Source of the DNA: Acidobacteriota bacterium
GTDB taxonomy: Bacteria > Acidobacteriota > Vicinamibacteria > Vicinamibacterales > JACQTH01
Length of the DNA stretch: 5,492 nucleotides
Assembly: GCA_016210935.1 (NCBI GenBank)
Contig: JACQTH010000265.1
Span: 1-5,492 of the forward strand
Reading direction: 5' to 3'
The notes beneath the pieces are model-generated. The model searched no databases, had not been told where the DNA came from, and worked only from the letters and a program-made list of their open reading frames with translations. Made by a program: the position numbers and the translations under genes. Below, one piece after another: positions 3,882-5,492 of this stretch; positions within the stretch are counted from its first letter, which is position 1; each line of letters begins with the position of its first letter.

Positions 3882-5318
3882 CTATTGCTGGTTCGTCAGC
3901 CTTCGGGTCTCGAGCTTCGCTAAGTCCTGACTGTCGATCGAATACTCCGTAAAGGCCTGATACATCTCGTCCCAGCTCTGCTCCGCCCAGTACACCTCGA
4001 GGTGCGGCCCGGGATTCCATCGGTTCCTCAGCGAGTTGTCGTACACGCCAATCCCCAGCAGCTTGCTTCCGGCGGGCAACCGGAGCGGCGTCTCGAGCTC
4101 GTAGTGGATCTGCCAGTTGAAATCGAACTTCGGGACGTCGAGGATCACGTCCTCCTTGCCGTCAGGCCACACGACCACCCACTTCAGGCTCTTGCCGCGC
4201 AGATGCATGTGCGGTGACAGACCGTAGAGCGTGATCGGCTCGGTAATCGGCGTCACGCCCACAATCGTCCAGTTCTCCGCGTACGGCGGGATGTTCGGGA
4301 TCTTCGACCGCCGCCGGCCCGTGCGCGGATCCTCGGTCGCGATTTCCTTCCCGTTCACGAGGTAGTTGTTGTACCCCATGCGATCGGTCGGAACCGGGTT
4401 GCCGGCCTGGCGCGTCAGCACCTCGTGCGCCACCGGTTTCGTATTGAACCAGATGCCGAGCTTCGTCCGATCGATTTCCTGCTTTCCCGTCGCGTTGTAG
4501 TGAACGGCCCACCGAACGTACTTCCCGGCGGCCAGCCGCTTCCCTGTGCCCGGCCTGTGGACTTCCAGACCACGTCCCGGTACGTAGGAGATCAACTTGG
4601 ACGCGCCAGCGAGCTCGAACCCGGCCTGCTCGCGATCGCCGCCTTCGTCTTCGCGATTCGATCGTTCGCCCACGAGGCGGCCCTGCGCGTCGAGTTGAGC
4701 GCCTTTCGGGAGATCCACGACGTAGGCGCCGAGGTGATGTACCACGCGCGGGTTGCTGGGGCGAATCTCGATCGCTTCGGCGAAGCGATCCTCGGTGAAC
4801 GGAATCTTCGTGTAGAGGTTGGAGACGTCCAGCTCGCCTTCCGCCGGGATAATCTGATCCGCCGGCAGCTGGAAGACATAGTCCGGCTCGCCGTTTGTCC
4901 AGCGGCTGTCGCTGGCAAACGCCGGCGGCGCCGGCATGTCTGCATCGTCGCCCTTCGGCGCGCCGCCGTTGGCCCACGCGACAATCGTGTCGATTTCCTG
5001 TTGGGTCAGGCTCGGATCGTTCCTGAACTTCATGCCGCGTGTGCGATCGGCGCCCCAGGGCGGCATCTCGCGGCTCACGACCTTGTCTTTGATGGACCGG
5101 ACCCACGGCCGCACGTCCTGATAGGCCAGCAACGCCATCGGAGCGATCTGTCCGGGCCGATGGCAGCGGACGCAGCTCCTGTTGAAGATGGGGGCGACGT
5201 CTTTCGTGAAGGTGGGAACCGACGCCGATGCGGCCTCAGCATCGGCGGTCTGAACAGGACTTCCGAACGACGTGGCGACGAGGGCAGTCGCGGTCAACGC
5301 CAACAAGACGCGTTTCAT
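3882..5318 (-). CDS. Exported cytochrome c fused to a PHM-like dicopper monooxygenase domain
   Basis: The 478-residue protein has a signal peptide (1-27, cleavage near TADA), a cytochrome c segment with CVRCH at 49-53 (heme attachment C49, C52, H53) and M85 in EMPPW as likely distal ligand. A domain resembling the copper type II ascorbate-dependent monooxygenases (PHM, DBH) follows. All six expected copper ligands can be placed: H194-H195 in VVHHLG and H273 in AVHYNATGK for one copper; H370 and H372 in PHMHLRGK and M452 in WDEMY for the other. It probably oxidises a small organic substrate in the periplasm, with the heme delivering electrons in place of ascorbate; that role is inferred. Start 5318 is chosen over 5366 because GAGGAGAG lies about 10 nt upstream, MKRVLLALTATALVA is a typical signal start, and the longer version would overlap the conserved element at 5361. 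Confidence 0.9.
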   Translation of the reverse strand: MKRVLLALTATALVATSFGSPVQTADAEAASASVPTFTKDVAPIFNRSCVRCHRPGQIAPMALLAYQDVRPWVRSIKDKVVSREMPPWGADRTRGMKFRNDPSLTQQEIDTIVAWANGGAPKGDDADMPAPPAFASDSRWTNGEPDYVFQLPADQIIPAEGELDVSNLYTKIPFTEDRFAEAIEIRPSNPRVVHHLGAYVVDLPKGAQLDAQGRLVGERSNREDEGGDREQAGFELAGASKLISYVPGRGLEVHRPGTGKRLAAGKYVRWAVHYNATGKQEIDRTKLGIWFNTKPVAHEVLTRQAGNPVPTDRMGYNNYLVNGKEIATEDPRTGRRRSKIPNIPPYAENWTIVGVTPITEPITLYGLSPHMHLRGKSLKWVVVWPDGKEDVILDVPKFDFNWQIHYELETPLRLPAGSKLLGIGVYDNSLRNRWNPGPHLEVYWAEQSWDEMYQAFTEYSIDSQDLAKLETRRLTNQQ

Positions 5319-5358
5319 CGTCCAAGCTCTCCTCGCACTTAGGCGCACCCCAGGCACT

Positions 5359-5424
5359 CTAGACATCTTCTAAAGCCGATTCCCTTCCGAATGAGGCAAG
5401 TTTCGGCTTAGAAGCTGGGTTAGC
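5359..5424 (+). promoter_or_regulatory. Structured leader element, copy 2
   Basis: It shares with 1153-1221 the blocks AGACATCTTCTAAAGCC (5361-5377, 14 of 17 identical), ATGAGGCAAGTTTC (5391-5404, 12 of 14), GGCTTAGAAGCTG (5405-5417, 11 of 13) and TTAGC (5420-5424). The 13-nt spacing between the first two blocks is the same. The stem is kept: CTTCTAA (5367-5373) pairs with TTAGAAG (5408-5414), and GCC with GGC beyond a bulged A5374. The pair C1161-G1209 of copy 1 has become T5369-A5412, a compensatory change. CTAG (5359-5362) can also pair with TTAG. No promoter like that of copy 1 is evident. On the plus strand it would lead a gene beyond the window; it also lies 43 nt upstream of the divergent cytochrome/copper gene. 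Confidence 0.55.
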
Positions 5425-5441
5425 GGCCGCTCCGCGGCCGC
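5423..5441. repeat. Two GCGGCCGC palindromes forming a GC-only hairpin
   Basis: GCGGCCGC occurs at 5423-5430 and 5434-5441, separated by TCC. Because each unit is its own reverse complement, the pair makes an 8-bp stem with a 3-nt loop, directly at the end of leader copy 2 where copy 1 has its ribosome-binding site. It could act as a terminator-like or translation-blocking hairpin, although no T-run follows. The remainder to 5492 shows no start codon or gene. Confidence 0.65.
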
Positions 5442-5492
5442 CTAGTAACGAAGGTTCGCCGTACACCGCGGGCCCGTCACTCGGCGGTTTGA

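Noticed and set aside
3043..3930. 295-codon plus-strand open frame crossing 3200-3900
   Set aside because: It runs through three palindromic repeats and two genes on the other strand; no domain, signal sequence or ribosome-binding site supports it.
4425..5342. 305-codon plus-strand open frame opposite the cytochrome/copper gene
   Set aside because: The opposite strand encodes a protein with CxxCH and all copper ligands; this frame has no recognisable motif and is a high-GC shadow.
5319..5366. Upstream start extending the cytochrome/copper gene by 16 codons
   Set aside because: It places Arg-rich sequence before a clean signal peptide, and GAGGAGAG is well placed for the start at 5318.

Overview
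The window (about 60% G+C by eye) reads as a chromosomal fragment from a high-GC soil or sediment Gram-negative bacterium. Acidobacteriota, perhaps Vicinamibacteria, is my best guess. It rests on the gene types (exported RidA-like protein, cytochrome c joined to a PHM-like dicopper domain, exported cyclase) and on abundant short-period palindromic repeats between genes. This is inference from pattern memory; there is no rRNA or other marker gene here.

Layout. 1-179 is a nested palindromic repeat with no gene. 180-998 (-) is a kynurenine-formamidase-like cyclase made as a probable lipoprotein. 999-1235 is a divergent intergenic region holding a perfect 26-bp inverted repeat, a good sigma-70-type promoter, and a structured leader-like element. 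1236-1886 (+) is an exported protein of unknown function. 1887-1982 is a heptamer-built palindrome shared by two convergent genes. 1983-3188 (-) is an exported protein made of three RidA domains in tandem. 3189-3363 is a composite of three palindrome types. 3364-3753 (-) is a small exported protein of unknown function. 3754-3881 holds an octamer-built palindrome. 3882-5318 (-) is an exported c-type cytochrome fused to a PHM-like dicopper domain. 5319-5492 holds a second copy of the structured leader element and a GC-rich hairpin, with no gene visible.

All five proteins carry N-terminal export signals, so the block appears devoted to cell-envelope or periplasmic functions. I cannot link them into one pathway. 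The three minus-strand genes from 5318 down to 1983 could be co-transcribed, but each gap (128 and 175 nt) contains strong palindromes.

Two things stand out. First, a roughly 65-69-nt element occurs twice (1153-1221 and 5361-5424), with conserved blocks at equal spacing and a stem kept by a compensatory base change. Copy 1 begins within a few bases of the start site predicted from a TTGACG-17-TACGAT promoter and ends at the Shine-Dalgarno sequence, which suggests a cis-regulatory leader RNA. Second, every one of the five stop codons lies within about 4-12 nt of a palindrome built from short tandem units of 7, 8 or 9 nt. This points to a shared 3'-end function made from unrelated sequences.
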